DNA of 64,000 nucleotides from Pedobacter cryoconitis (GCF_014200605.1 NZ_JACHCE010000009.1:1-64000), one strand, 5' to 3'; positions 8,500 to 18,874 are shown, counted from the stretch's first letter. A program made the numbers and translations. Notes: generated from the sequence alone by a model not told the origin.

Positions 8500-10077
8500 A
8501 TGAAAACTGCGCTATATAACTCCAAATATTTTATTGGAATAGGAGTTCTTATTTTGCTGTGTTCCAGTGGAATTGGTTTTTTTATGACCAATAAATTCAA
8601 TAAGCGCACAGAAAGGATCAGTAGCGATATGGCTATTAGCATATATCAGCTGAAAGCTAATGTAATCAATAGTGAATTCAGAAGTTTTATCAGAGGGCTG
8701 AACAATTCTGAAGCGATTATTCCTCAATTTAACTCCAGTAATGAATTTCTTCAGACAGAAAAGCTGATCAATACACTTTTATTGAGCCATCCTAAAATTA
8801 ATCATGGCTGGTATGCAATTGCTAAGGGAAAGGATACTGTTTACAAAAAGATCACTAAAATAGGAACTGCTTATCAGCACGGTTCTATAGCTGATTATCA
8901 GAAAAAATGGATTCATAGCCAGCTTATTACAAAAGATAGTATCACAAGAATTGGAACTGTAATTAATGTAAAAGATTCCATGCATGGTTTATTTGCTTCC
9001 AGACATCGCCTTGCAGATTCTTCTACTGTTATTTTAGGGCTTGATATCAATTTCAAAGACTTACAGCGCTATTTATGGAGCGTAGACAGTACCAGTCGTG
9101 CATCGATGCATATCGTTGATGAGCATGGCTATTATATTATAAGTCCGGAAGAGAAACTGATTGGCAAACGAATCTTCAGGGAAGCTGAAGGAACAGGTTT
9201 GCGTAAGCTATCAGATAGTATCAGTAGTTATGAAACGACAAAATCGGCTTACCTGGAAATTCCTGTGTACCGTTTTTATACCCCTTTGAACATTGGCCTG
9301 ATGAAATGGACAATGGTAGTCGAAACACCTGTTTTTGTAACCGACGAAGAAGTGAAGGCGATTGAAAAGTATGTGATGATCATGTTTATTGTCACTACTT
9401 TAATTATTCTGATTTTGCTGGAATGGTCACATGCTAAATGGCAGAAGCAATTTATGCTGAGACAATTGGCCGAAGTATCGGTTGCACGCCAGGAGAAGGA
9501 GAATGCGGTTCTGCAGCTCGATAAGCTTAAGGAGAAGCTTGATCCACATTTTCTGTTTAATTCTTTGAGTTCACTCAATGGGCTAATTCAGGAGCAGCCG
9601 GAATTGGCAAAAGCATTTGTTGTTAAACTTTCGAGGGTTTACCGCTATGTTTTAGATCCTACCCCAAACGGATTAGAAGAAGTATCCAGGGAAGTACGTT
9701 TTGCAAGTGAGTATTTCTTCCTGTTAAAAATCCGTTTTGGTGATGCACTCGCTTCCTTAGAAATCGATTTAAATGAAAAACATTCCTCTGCTTATATCCC
9801 TTTTATGAGCGTGCAGACTTTAGTCGAAAATGCCATTAAACATAATGTCGTTTCTAAATTAAAACCTTTGCATATCAGTATCAGAAGTGAAGGGGACGGA
9901 CTGCTGGTGACTAACAACTTACAATTACGTACTGATGTTAAAGATTCCGGTAAGCAGGGATTGAAATATTTGCAAAGCATTTATGCCCATTTTGGGGACC
10001 TTCATCTGACCTATGGAATTGAAGATGGGTCTTATAAATGCTTTTTGCCGCTGATTAAAAAACCGCCCACTCCTTAA
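8500..10077 (+). CDS. LytS-type sensor histidine kinase with extracellular sensor
   Basis: 525 residues. One membrane segment at about 11-30, an extracytoplasmic region of roughly 255 residues with a Cache-like pattern, a second membrane segment at about 290-308, a short coiled linker, then a His_kinase (PF06580) domain with LDPHFLFNSLSSLNGL (His 350) and a HATPase domain with LVENAIKHN. This kinase class usually phosphorylates LytTR regulators. No regulator is adjacent; the nearest is the LytTR gene at 17680, on the other side of the protease and SusC/SusD genes on the same strand. Confidence 0.88.
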   Translation: MKTALYNSKYFIGIGVLILLCSSGIGFFMTNKFNKRTERISSDMAISIYQLKANVINSEFRSFIRGLNNSEAIIPQFNSSNEFLQTEKLINTLLLSHPKINHGWYAIAKGKDTVYKKITKIGTAYQHGSIADYQKKWIHSQLITKDSITRIGTVINVKDSMHGLFASRHRLADSSTVILGLDINFKDLQRYLWSVDSTSRASMHIVDEHGYYIISPEEKLIGKRIFREAEGTGLRKLSDSISSYETTKSAYLEIPVYRFYTPLNIGLMKWTMVVETPVFVTDEEVKAIEKYVMIMFIVTTLIILILLEWSHAKWQKQFMLRQLAEVSVARQEKENAVLQLDKLKEKLDPHFLFNSLSSLNGLIQEQPELAKAFVVKLSRVYRYVLDPTPNGLEEVSREVRFASEYFFLLKIRFGDALASLEIDLNEKHSSAYIPFMSVQTLVENAIKHNVVSKLKPLHISIRSEGDGLLVTNNLQLRTDVKDSGKQGLKYLQSIYAHFGDLHLTYGIEDGSYKCFLPLIKKPPTP

Positions 10078-10156
10078 AACTGCGCTTTCACTTCGAATAT
10101 CAACCCTTTCACTTTTAATAATTTCATAATCTCCCAACTAAGGGGGATTTTGTAGC

Positions 10157-12808
10157 ATGATTTTGACTAAAAACCTTTTGAAATTGTCTTTTACAGCACT
10201 ATTTTTATTCTTGTGCAATGTAAACGGTTACACTCAGATACCTAAGAAACTACCGAAACCTACTGGTAAGATTACCAATAAAAAAGCAGTTACGGATACG
10301 CTTAAAAAGAAAGTGGTTAAAGATAGCACCAGTAAAAAGGAGCTGAAAAGTTATGCTGAATTATTAAAGAAAGCGACTACGCTGAACGGATTATTTAAAG
10401 TTCACCAGTCCGAAAGCGATTATTACTTTGAAATCCCGTTGAAATTAATGGGAAAAGACTTTTTAGTAGTCAACAAAATATCATCAGTCCCTTTGGCATT
10501 AAACGAATCGGGAGTGAACAAAGGGGTGAACTTTGATAATAAAGTGATCCGCTTTTCGAGAAATAAATTAGCTAAAACCGTATGGGTTGAAACTATAGTT
10601 CCACAGGTAGAATCTCCTGCTGCAGACGCTATTAGCCGCTCTGTAAAAGATAACTTCACCGGTTCTGTTATAGAATCTTTCAAGATTGAAGCTTATTCAC
10701 CTGATTCATCGGCTGTTGTTATCAAAATGAACAAAGTTTTTGATGGAACAGAGAAAAGTTTCAATGATATATTTAATGATATAGGATTGGGTGCAACACC
10801 TAAAACGTCTTTGTCAACTATTGAAAAGATTAAAAGTTTCCCTCAGAATGTTGTCGTCCGTGCTTTATTGAGTTCAAGAGTAATGGATGCAGGAATCAGC
10901 GTACCTATCAGTATTGCGGTGACCACTAACATTCTTTTATTACCTGAAAAACCAATGAAACCTCGTTTTGCAGATAATAGAGTTGGTTTTTTTAGTACAC
11001 CAAGATGGTATTTCTCCGATAAACAGCATAAACTGGAAACCAGAGAACTGGTAACCCGCTGGAGAATGGAGCCAAAACCAGAAGATCAGGCAAGATATCT
11101 TAAAGGTGAACTGGTAGAACCGGTTAAACCTATTATATTCTATATCGATCCGGCTACTCCGCCACTATGGAGAAAAGAAATTATTGCAGGTGTATATGAC
11201 TGGCAGAAAGCTTTTGAACAAGCTGGTTTTAAAAATGCAATTCAGGCCCGTGAGGTTACAGATACTACTGATTATGATGGTGATGATGTTCGCTATAATG
11301 AAATCACTTATGCAGCTTCACCTAAATCAAATGCAATGGGCCCTGCAGTTGTAGATCCAAGATCCGGTGAAATCCTGGAATCTGATGTGATCTGGTGGCA
11401 TAATGTAATGACTTCTGTGCAGGACTGGATGCGTGTGCAAACAGGAATAATTGATACGGCAGTAAGACACAATAAAGTATCAGATGAAAGAATGGGACAT
11501 GCAATCCGTTTTGTATCATCCCATGAAATTGGACATACGTTAGGCTTGAAACACAATATGGCTGCTTCGGCATCTTTCCCGGTTGACTCTTTACGTTCCC
11601 CTTCTTTTACGAACCGTATGGGAGGAACAGCTTCGTCAATTATGGATTACGCACGTTTCAATTATGTAGCACAGCCAGAAGATAAAGTTACCAATATCAC
11701 CCCTCAGATAGGGGTTTATGATACTTATGCAATTGCATGGGGATACCGCTGGTTGCCGGGAGAAGATCCGCGTCAGGAATTGCCAGTGCTTAAAGAATGG
11801 ATTAAAGTACATGCGAACGATCCTTTATACCGCTATGGCGAACAGCAGGAAATGAAAAATATTGTTGATCCAAGGGCACAGTCCGAAGATCTTGGTGATG
11901 ATGCAGTTAAAGCAAGCCGTTACGGACTGGCAAACTTAAAACGTCTGATCCCGCAAATTTTAGCGTGGTCTGCACCTGAAGGCGATAATTACTATCAGGC
12001 AGGTAAGTTGTACTTATCTGCAATATGGCAATGGCAAACTTATAATGAACATGTCACTGCAAACATTGGCGGATATTATTTAGAGAATCCGGTTAGCGGA
12101 GATGGCAAAGATGCTTATACACCAGTACCTGTTAAGATCCAGAAAAATGCTTTGGAATATTTCAAAGAACAAGTTTTCACTATGCCAGAGTGGTTATTCA
12201 ATAAAGAATTGCTTAAGAAAACTTTCCCGGTAAAAGATACACCGGTAGGACCGCTTGAGTATGCACCATTAAACCTGAGACGCGAATATCAGTATGGCTT
12301 GCTTTATAGCCTGCTAAGCGAAAACCGTTTGCTGAGAATGCTTGAAATGGAAGTCCTGTTTGGTAAAGATAAAGTTTTCACGGTTGCTGATTTATTTAAC
12401 GATATCCGTCCCGCTATTTTTGCAAAGACAATCAAAGGTAAATCGCTTTCTATTACAGACAGAATGTTACAGCAGAACTATGTTGACGCATTGTTGGTGA
12501 GCACAGATAAGATGCTTGAGAAGGTGACTAAAAAATCATTGAAACAAACCAATCTGGATAATTTACCACAAACATGTGATTTAGGCCTGAGCAGAGAAAT
12601 GGAAAACAGGATGAATCCTGCAGCAGGATTGAGACTGATTTATGTAACTGCAATGACCCGCACTTCAGAAGCTGCATCTGCAAAAAGAGCAGAGCTGTTA
12701 CAGATCCTGACCATTCTTGAAGACAATAAAAACAGAGGTGATGAATCGACTAAAGGTCACTATATGGACCTGATCCTTCGTATCCGTCAAAGTCTGCAAG
12801 TGAAATAA
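10157..12808 (+). CDS. Secreted zinc metalloprotease, DUF5117/DUF4953 family
   Basis: 883 residues with an N-terminal signal peptide (about 1-26) and a Lys-rich linker. The large N-terminal domain of the family follows, then the catalytic part with HEIGHTLGLKHN (His 456), an extended metzincin-type zinc site. A downstream conserved C-terminal domain reaches the end. Length and layout match the Bacteroidota family. It probably acts in the periplasm or at the surface. The SusC gene begins 91 bases later with no terminator between, so protease, importer and binding protein may form one peptide-scavenging unit (inference). Confidence 0.85.
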   Translation: MILTKNLLKLSFTALFLFLCNVNGYTQIPKKLPKPTGKITNKKAVTDTLKKKVVKDSTSKKELKSYAELLKKATTLNGLFKVHQSESDYYFEIPLKLMGKDFLVVNKISSVPLALNESGVNKGVNFDNKVIRFSRNKLAKTVWVETIVPQVESPAADAISRSVKDNFTGSVIESFKIEAYSPDSSAVVIKMNKVFDGTEKSFNDIFNDIGLGATPKTSLSTIEKIKSFPQNVVVRALLSSRVMDAGISVPISIAVTTNILLLPEKPMKPRFADNRVGFFSTPRWYFSDKQHKLETRELVTRWRMEPKPEDQARYLKGELVEPVKPIIFYIDPATPPLWRKEIIAGVYDWQKAFEQAGFKNAIQAREVTDTTDYDGDDVRYNEITYAASPKSNAMGPAVVDPRSGEILESDVIWWHNVMTSVQDWMRVQTGIIDTAVRHNKVSDERMGHAIRFVSSHEIGHTLGLKHNMAASASFPVDSLRSPSFTNRMGGTASSIMDYARFNYVAQPEDKVTNITPQIGVYDTYAIAWGYRWLPGEDPRQELPVLKEWIKVHANDPLYRYGEQQEMKNIVDPRAQSEDLGDDAVKASRYGLANLKRLIPQILAWSAPEGDNYYQAGKLYLSAIWQWQTYNEHVTANIGGYYLENPVSGDGKDAYTPVPVKIQKNALEYFKEQVFTMPEWLFNKELLKKTFPVKDTPVGPLEYAPLNLRREYQYGLLYSLLSENRLLRMLEMEVLFGKDKVFTVADLFNDIRPAIFAKTIKGKSLSITDRMLQQNYVDALLVSTDKMLEKVTKKSLKQTNLDNLPQTCDLGLSREMENRMNPAAGLRLIYVTAMTRTSEAASAKRAELLQILTILEDNKNRGDESTKGHYMDLILRIRQSLQVK

Positions 12809-12810
12809 AA

Positions 12811-12899
12811 TACAAGAACACACACATATAAATCAAACACACCAAACAACACACACACACACACAATTAACATTATCAAACACACCTAAACAACAAACT
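12811..12899 (+). repeat. A/C-rich leader with an (AC)n tract before SusC
   Basis: The gap between the protease and SusC genes is almost free of G and dominated by A and C, with an uninterrupted AC repeat at 12849-12865. Such a sequence would stay unstructured in RNA, which may favour translation start without a Shine-Dalgarno site. The dinucleotide tract could also vary in length. Confidence 0.6.
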
Positions 12900-15800
12900 A
12901 TGATTAGAAATCTACTGTTAATACTTTTCCTGATCGGCCTCAGTCTTTCCGGATACAGTCAGAAACAAACCACCATAACCGGGCAGGTTTTGGATCCTGA
13001 TGGATTGCCAATACCGGGAGCTTCTGTTTACGTGGACAAATCCACGATAGGTGAGCAGACTAATGTGACTGGCGTAATCCAGAATATTGCAATCGGTACG
13101 GTAACCAATACAGAAGGTAAATTTACTTTAAACGTTCCTGAAGGCACTCCGGCTATTCGGGTAAGTTATATGGGGTATAACTCTATATTGGTAAATATTA
13201 TCAATAAGTCAAAACTGACTATCTCTATGTCCAGTAATGAAAATAGCCTGGGCGAAGTAGTAGTAAACGGTTATACGTCAATTGCAAAACGTAAAAATAC
13301 AACAGCGACAACTGTGCTGGAATATAGCAAAGTCCGTCAGTCTGGTGTTGCCGGGATTGATCAGATGCTGGAAGGACAAATTGCCGGAGTAGCAGTTTCA
13401 ACACTAAGCGGAGGGCCTTCATCAGCACCAAAAATCCGTATCCGCGGTACCGTTTCCTTAAACGGCAGTGCAGATCCATTATGGGTATTGGATGGAATTC
13501 CTCTGGAAGGAACTAACCTGCCAAATAACCTGACGGACAAAGACAACATTGACCAGTTGCGTAACTTGCCTATTGCAGGTTTAAACCCTGATGATATTGC
13601 TGATATTACGATTTTGAAAGATGCAGCAGCAACTTCTATTTATGGGGCCAGAGCAGCGAACGGAGTTATCGTGATTACCACTAAAAAAGGTAAGAAAGGG
13701 CCAATGGCGATTAGTTTTAGTGCGAACACTTTTATCGCAGAGCGTCCGGATCTGGGTAAGTTAAACCTGATGAACTCAACAGAAAAAGTTGATTTTGAAT
13801 TGGGCCTTGCTGCAAGAACAGATCTTACTTATCGTCCTGATCAGGGTGGGGTAGCCAGGATACTGAATAAGAATAACGAATTGCAAAACTATAGAACCAA
13901 TGGTTTTGCCGGTTTAAGTTCTGCTACTCAGAATGAAATTAATGCATTACGTCAGAATAACACAGACTGGGGGAAAGAACTTTATCAGTCATCTGTCAAT
14001 CAACAATACACTTTAGGTATCTCAGGAGGAAATGATCAGGCTAACTATTATTTTTCTGGTGGTTATTATGATGAAAAAGGTACAACAATCGGTACAGGAT
14101 TAAAAAGATACAACTTAACCTTAAAGACTGATTTTAACATCTCTCAGAAATTAAAATTAGGGGTAGCTGTTTTCGGTTCTAAAACAGACCGTACAAGTTA
14201 CCTGACCGAACAGGATGCTTATACCAACCCTTCAGCATATTCAAGAAATGTGAACCCTTATCAATTGGTAAGAGATGCTTCGGGAGGATATGTTTATGAT
14301 CGGGATATTTTTGGGACAAGTAATTTGTCCGGTGATGTTTATCTGCCTTTCAATGCCATTGAAGAAAGAGAAAATACAAAATATGCTTTAGGAAATAAAA
14401 GTGTAAAGAGTATTATTGATATGGATTATCAGATCATTAAAGATTTGAAATTACATTCTGAACTGGGATTACAATTTGAGGATACACGCAGTGAAAAATA
14501 TGCTTCTGCTGATTCTTATTTTGGCCGTAAATACAGAGAAAGCAGCAGATACTATAATTCTGCTACTAAAAAGTATGACTACTTCATGCCAGTAGGCGGA
14601 ATTATACAAAATCAGGCTACTACTTTCTTCCAGTACAACTGGAAAACTCTGCTGGAATACAAAAAAGTAATTAATGAGAAGCATGAAATTGAGGCACTTG
14701 CTGGTACAGAATTCAGAAAAAACAACAATGAAGATTTGTTTACGAGAGGATTCGGTTTTAACCCACGTACACTAACCAATCAAAACATTCTGTTCCCAAA
14801 TGCTGACCAGGCCAATAAATCAAGTTTCAGTACTTATCAGAAATCTATGCTGAGCAATGCTTATGCTTCTTTCTATGGTACGCTGTCTTATACATATAAC
14901 AGAAAATATACAGTTTATGGTAGTGTGCGTTATGATGGATCAGATCTTTTTGGTGTAGACCCTAAATACAGATACTTACCTATTTATTCTGTTTCAGGTG
15001 CATGGAATGCAAGTGATGAAGATTTTGTGAAAAATGTAAAATGGATTTCAAACTTACGTTTCCGTACCTCTTATGGTATACAAGGTAATATTGATAAAAA
15101 TACCTCACCAAAAATTGTTGGTAATTATAGTAATGTGACCATTCTGCCAGGAAATCCTGAAACTTCTATCAATGTGACAAGCCCGCCAAATGATAAATTG
15201 CGCTGGGAAAAGACGACTACATTCAACGCAGGAATGGACCTTGGATTATTCAACAATGCTGTACAGGTGACATTTGATTATTACAACCGTTACAGTAAAG
15301 ATCTGATTGGCTTACAATCTTTATCTCTGGAGAATGGTTTTGAATTTACAAATGCTAATTTTTCACGTATAAAGAATAAAGGGTTAGAACTGACTATTTC
15401 AACAAGAAATATCAGTACCAATCGTTTCCAGTGGTGGACCGATTTTAACATCGCACATAACAAAAGCAAGGTAATCAGAGATGAGCCTAAAACAAGTCAG
15501 TTTCTTCCTTCAAGAGAAGGGTACCCTGTAAACGGTTTATTTGTCCTGAAAACTGCCGGTCTGGATGCTAATGGAATCCCGCAATTTCAAAAGGATGGTA
15601 AGGTTGTTTCTTTAGAGGAATTTTACAAATTATATGATCTTTATCCTGATTTTGCACCAGGACTTGCTACAGGAACTTCTTTAACTAACAAAGATTTTCA
15701 GAAGTTATTTACTTATGCAGGAGACAGGGACCCTCAGTTTACCGGAGGTATTATTAACCGTTTCCGTTATGGTAACATAGATCTGGCGATTACCACTATT

Positions 15801-16259
15801 TTTAACCTGAATCAGATGGTATTACGTAAGCCCTCATATTTACCTGCAACAGTTGACCGCGGACAGAATTATTCAAGAGATATTTTAAATGCATGGACGC
15901 CTGCAAATACCAATACAAATCAACCTCAGATTATCAGTGCCGATACCGGTGATGGCAGTCGCTGGATGGTTAATAACTGGTTAAATACAGGTGACCCGAT
16001 TAACTCTTATCAATATCTGGATGTATTTGCAAAAAAGATGAGCTATATGCGTTTAAACAGCATTCGCTTAGGATATACCTTACCCGCAAAAATCTCAGCT
16101 AAAGTGAAAGCAAATTCACTGAGAATTAGTGTAGAAGGCAGAAACCTTTTTGTACTAAGTACTGATTACAAAGGTTATTCTGATCCTGAAACTTATGGCA
16201 GTATTTATACACAGCCTATTTCAAGAAGTATCTCTTTTGGTCTAAACGCAACATTTTAA
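12900..16259 (+). CDS. SusC/RagA-family TonB-linked outer-membrane protein
   Basis: 1119 residues: signal peptide (MIRNLLLILFLIGLSLSGYSQ), a CarboxypepD_reg-like domain at about 24-110, the plug starting with LGEVVVNGY and carrying IKDAAATSIYGARAANGVI-type motifs (a hallmark of SusC), then a 22-strand TonB-dependent barrel ending in an aromatic residue (NATF). There is no STN domain, so it is not coupled to a FecR/ECF circuit. The carboxypeptidase-like domain looks extended by about 15 residues around STIGEQTNVTGVIQN. With the SusD that follows 10 bases later it should import oligomeric nutrients, perhaps peptides given the protease upstream. Confidence 0.92.
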   Translation: MIRNLLLILFLIGLSLSGYSQKQTTITGQVLDPDGLPIPGASVYVDKSTIGEQTNVTGVIQNIAIGTVTNTEGKFTLNVPEGTPAIRVSYMGYNSILVNIINKSKLTISMSSNENSLGEVVVNGYTSIAKRKNTTATTVLEYSKVRQSGVAGIDQMLEGQIAGVAVSTLSGGPSSAPKIRIRGTVSLNGSADPLWVLDGIPLEGTNLPNNLTDKDNIDQLRNLPIAGLNPDDIADITILKDAAATSIYGARAANGVIVITTKKGKKGPMAISFSANTFIAERPDLGKLNLMNSTEKVDFELGLAARTDLTYRPDQGGVARILNKNNELQNYRTNGFAGLSSATQNEINALRQNNTDWGKELYQSSVNQQYTLGISGGNDQANYYFSGGYYDEKGTTIGTGLKRYNLTLKTDFNISQKLKLGVAVFGSKTDRTSYLTEQDAYTNPSAYSRNVNPYQLVRDASGGYVYDRDIFGTSNLSGDVYLPFNAIEERENTKYALGNKSVKSIIDMDYQIIKDLKLHSELGLQFEDTRSEKYASADSYFGRKYRESSRYYNSATKKYDYFMPVGGIIQNQATTFFQYNWKTLLEYKKVINEKHEIEALAGTEFRKNNNEDLFTRGFGFNPRTLTNQNILFPNADQANKSSFSTYQKSMLSNAYASFYGTLSYTYNRKYTVYGSVRYDGSDLFGVDPKYRYLPIYSVSGAWNASDEDFVKNVKWISNLRFRTSYGIQGNIDKNTSPKIVGNYSNVTILPGNPETSINVTSPPNDKLRWEKTTTFNAGMDLGLFNNAVQVTFDYYNRYSKDLIGLQSLSLENGFEFTNANFSRIKNKGLELTISTRNISTNRFQWWTDFNIAHNKSKVIRDEPKTSQFLPSREGYPVNGLFVLKTAGLDANGIPQFQKDGKVVSLEEFYKLYDLYPDFAPGLATGTSLTNKDFQKLFTYAGDRDPQFTGGIINRFRYGNIDLAITTIFNLNQMVLRKPSYLPATVDRGQNYSRDILNAWTPANTNTNQPQIISADTGDGSRWMVNNWLNTGDPINSYQYLDVFAKKMSYMRLNSIRLGYTLPAKISAKVKANSLRISVEGRNLFVLSTDYKGYSDPETYGSIYTQPISRSISFGLNATF

Positions 16260-16269
16260 CACTATCAAA

Positions 16270-17595
16270 ATGAAGAAGATTATACAATTATGTGCTGTAA
16301 TGCTGGTGTCTCTCACCCTTGGCAGCTGTAAAAAATATTTAGATATTGAACCGGTAGGAAAAGTAATTCCTACCACTACAGATGATTTCAGAGCTTTGTT
16401 AACTACAGCTTACAGTACGTTTGCGGAGCATAAATCATTACTTGCAACACGTACAGATGAATTGAATCTTGATGAAAATCAGGATGATATCGTATTGTAC
16501 CGTGATATTTATAAGTGGAATGATGCCAGTCCTGATCCATCAACTCTTCCTTTCCAGTATGTGGCTTTTTACAATACTATTTTCTTTGCGAATGAGATTA
16601 TTGCAGAAGTAGAAAATAAGGCGGGAAAAAGTGCAGAAACAGCTCAGATCAAAGGTGAAGCTTATTTACTTCGTGCATATAACCATTTCGAATTACTGAA
16701 CTTATATGCTAAACCTTATCAGGCATCAAGTGCAGCTACAGATCGTGGTATAGTGCTGGTTCTGAAAATGGATCTGGAAGCAAACTATAAGCCTGCAACT
16801 ACAGAAGAAGTTTATAGCCAGATACTGAATGATATCAATGAAGGACAGAAATTGCTAAATGTAACTACATTTGATGCGGGGAAAAATTATCGTTTTACAA
16901 CCCGCGCAGCCTGGGCTTTAAAGGCGAGAGTTTATGAATTCAGAGGAGAATGGAGTAAAGCACAGGATGCAGCTCAGAAAGCTTTACAGCTAAATGGCGA
17001 TCTTGAAGATCTGAATGCAGCAGGAAGTAAATCACCAAATAATTACCTGGCTAAGGAAAGCATTATGGCCATGGAGAAAGCAATGAACGTATCGGTAACC
17101 AATGCCGTTGCTATTTCAGATCATTTGTTAGGTATTTATGACAAAGACAACGATCTGCGTTTTGCCAAATACTTCAGCAAATCTGGTAGTAATTACCGTT
17201 CTGCAAAAGGAGCATCCAATGAATTTAAAGTTTCTTTCCGTAATGGTGAATTATATTTGATTCAGGCCGAAGCAGCTTTACAAACCGGGAATACTGACCT
17301 GGCAGTTCAAAGCTTACTTGCTTTAAAAGCTAAACGTTTAAAACCTGCTTATTTCGAAACAGAAAAAGTAAGAGTTCAGAGCCTGGTTAAAGCTGACCTG
17401 CTGCAGGAAATTTATAAAGAGAGAGAAAGAGAACTGGCATTAGAAGGTCACCGCTGGTATGATTTAAGAAGATATGGACAACCAGCAATTACGCATACTG
17501 TAAGCGGCGTTAATTATACCCTGAACTTAAATGATCCGAGATATACACTGCCATTTCCAAAATCAGCCATTACAAATAATCCTAATTTGCAATAA
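16270..17595 (+). CDS. RagB/SusD-family nutrient-binding lipoprotein
   Basis: 441 residues with a lipobox (LTLGSC, followed by KKYLDIEP, a common SusD start). TPR-like helices carry the typical LRAYNHFELLNLYAKPY pattern. The C-terminal region has ERERELALEGHRWYDLRRYG and a closing PFPKSAI segment. It caps the SusC pore at the cell surface. It starts 10 bases after SusC and is followed by a strong terminator, so it ends the operon. Confidence 0.92.
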   Translation: MKKIIQLCAVMLVSLTLGSCKKYLDIEPVGKVIPTTTDDFRALLTTAYSTFAEHKSLLATRTDELNLDENQDDIVLYRDIYKWNDASPDPSTLPFQYVAFYNTIFFANEIIAEVENKAGKSAETAQIKGEAYLLRAYNHFELLNLYAKPYQASSAATDRGIVLVLKMDLEANYKPATTEEVYSQILNDINEGQKLLNVTTFDAGKNYRFTTRAAWALKARVYEFRGEWSKAQDAAQKALQLNGDLEDLNAAGSKSPNNYLAKESIMAMEKAMNVSVTNAVAISDHLLGIYDKDNDLRFAKYFSKSGSNYRSAKGASNEFKVSFRNGELYLIQAEAALQTGNTDLAVQSLLALKAKRLKPAYFETEKVRVQSLVKADLLQEIYKERERELALEGHRWYDLRRYGQPAITHTVSGVNYTLNLNDPRYTLPFPKSAITNNPNLQ

Positions 17596-17619
17596 AACAA
17601 TTTAAAAACAAGGATTTAA

Positions 17620-17654
17620 CTCCGGTCTGTTTCTACAGGCCGGAGTTTTTTTTT
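17620..17654 (+). terminator. Strong terminator after SusC/SusD
   Basis: An 11-bp stem with one G-T pair (17620-17630 with 17635-17645, loop TTCT) is followed by nine T. It closes the protease-SusC-SusD unit and separates it from the LytTR regulator gene. Confidence 0.85.
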
Positions 17655-17679
17655 ACATTTACAGTTAAGCAATTCACGC

Positions 17680-18432
17680 ATGACTGTACTGATTATTGAG
17701 GACGAAGAACTGGCAGCAACAACACTGCATAATATGCTCGTGCACATTAATCCCGATATCCAGGTACATGCTGTTGTAGGTACGGTAGAGGCTGCCGTAA
17801 ACTGGTTGCAGGAGCATCAGACAGATATCATTTTTATGGATATCCATTTAGGTGACGGAGAAAGTTTCCAGATCTTTCAGCAGGTAGAAGTTAACAGCCC
17901 GGTGATTTTTACAACTGCTTATGATCAGTACACACTTAAGGCATTTAAAAATCAGGGGATCGATTACCTGCTTAAACCTTTTGATGAAGAAGATGTAAGA
18001 GGTGCGTTAAATAAACTGAGTAATATCCGCAGTACCGGAGCTGTCAGTACACCGCAACTGGTACAGAAAGTGGAAGAGGTATTAGGCAGAACCCGTAACC
18101 GGTTTATGGTTAAACTGGGTAAACTTCTTAAAACGGTTCCTGCCGATCAGGTAGCTTATTTTATGGCTGATGATAAGTATCTTTTCCTGATCACCAGCGA
18201 CCAGCAGAATTATATTATTGAAGAAACTATAGGCAGTCTGGAGCCTAAATTGAATCCTGAAAACTTCTTTAGAATTAATCGTAAGTTTATAATTCATATC
18301 AATGCGATCAGGGAAATGTATAAACTTTCCCGCAATCGTGTACGGATTACGCTCTCCCCAAAACCAGAAAATATAGAAGTCATTGTAAGTGAAGAAAGAG
18401 CTGAGGCTTTTAAACAATGGCTTGATCAATAA
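17680..18432 (+). CDS. LytTR-family response regulator
   Basis: 250 residues. The receiver domain (1-120) has the acidic pair EDEE near the start, phospho-acceptor Asp 54 (FMDIHLG), TTAY and LLKPF. The C-terminal LytTR DNA-binding domain (about 150-248) shows NFFRINRKFIIHINAIREM and a basic strand RNRVRITLSP. It is the natural partner class for the LytS-type kinase at 8500. A small AraC-type gene starts 7 bases after its stop. Confidence 0.9.
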   Translation: MTVLIIEDEELAATTLHNMLVHINPDIQVHAVVGTVEAAVNWLQEHQTDIIFMDIHLGDGESFQIFQQVEVNSPVIFTTAYDQYTLKAFKNQGIDYLLKPFDEEDVRGALNKLSNIRSTGAVSTPQLVQKVEEVLGRTRNRFMVKLGKLLKTVPADQVAYFMADDKYLFLITSDQQNYIIEETIGSLEPKLNPENFFRINRKFIIHINAIREMYKLSRNRVRITLSPKPENIEVIVSEERAEAFKQWLDQ

Positions 18433-18439
18433 TATCAGG

Positions 18440-18811
18440 ATGAGGGTACCCGGAAAAATAACCAGAAACGAAGAGATTACCACCGCATATTTTGCTTTTC
18501 TAGATCAGCACCTGGCAGATCTTCTGGCTGAAAAGGATATCGAGATGCTGGAAATTAACCAGATTGCAGACCGGCTTTTTATCTCTCCAAAACATTTGAG
18601 CAATACTATAAAGCTTGCCCGGGGACATCATCCCTGTTATTTTTATGATCAGAAAATATTGGACGAAGCGAGAAAACTAATGTTGGAAACCACTTTGTCC
18701 ATTGCCGAAATTGCACGCAAGCTAACTTACAATCCCTCTAATTTCTCGAAATTCTTCAAGAAGTATTCTGGTTTAACACCAGGACAGTTCAGAAGTCATC
18801 ATAAAATATAA
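18440..18811 (+). CDS. AraC-type DNA-binding protein without a sensor domain
   Basis: 123 residues from the ATG at 18440; an earlier start overlapping the LytTR gene would only add residues out of family. Almost the whole protein is a double helix-turn-helix (about 35-120), with IADRLFISPKHLSNTIK and the family signature IARKLTYNPSNFSKFFKKYSG. The missing ligand domain suggests that it responds through partners or by its level. Its 7-base spacing to the LytTR gene argues for co-expression. Confidence 0.8.
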   Translation: MRVPGKITRNEEITTAYFAFLDQHLADLLAEKDIEMLEINQIADRLFISPKHLSNTIKLARGHHPCYFYDQKILDEARKLMLETTLSIAEIARKLTYNPSNFSKFFKKYSGLTPGQFRSHHKI

Positions 18812-18874
18812 GCGGGTTTAAAAATCCGAAAAGTTCACCACGTTAACGCTGATTTTAATCCTGATATTTGCTTT

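Noticed and set aside
12849..12865. AC repeat as part of a CRISPR-like array
   Set aside because: It is a simple dinucleotide run without spacers.
18082..18483. Leftward open frame across the LytTR gene
   Set aside because: It overlaps the clear LytTR domain and the start of the AraC-type gene and has no protein-like motifs.
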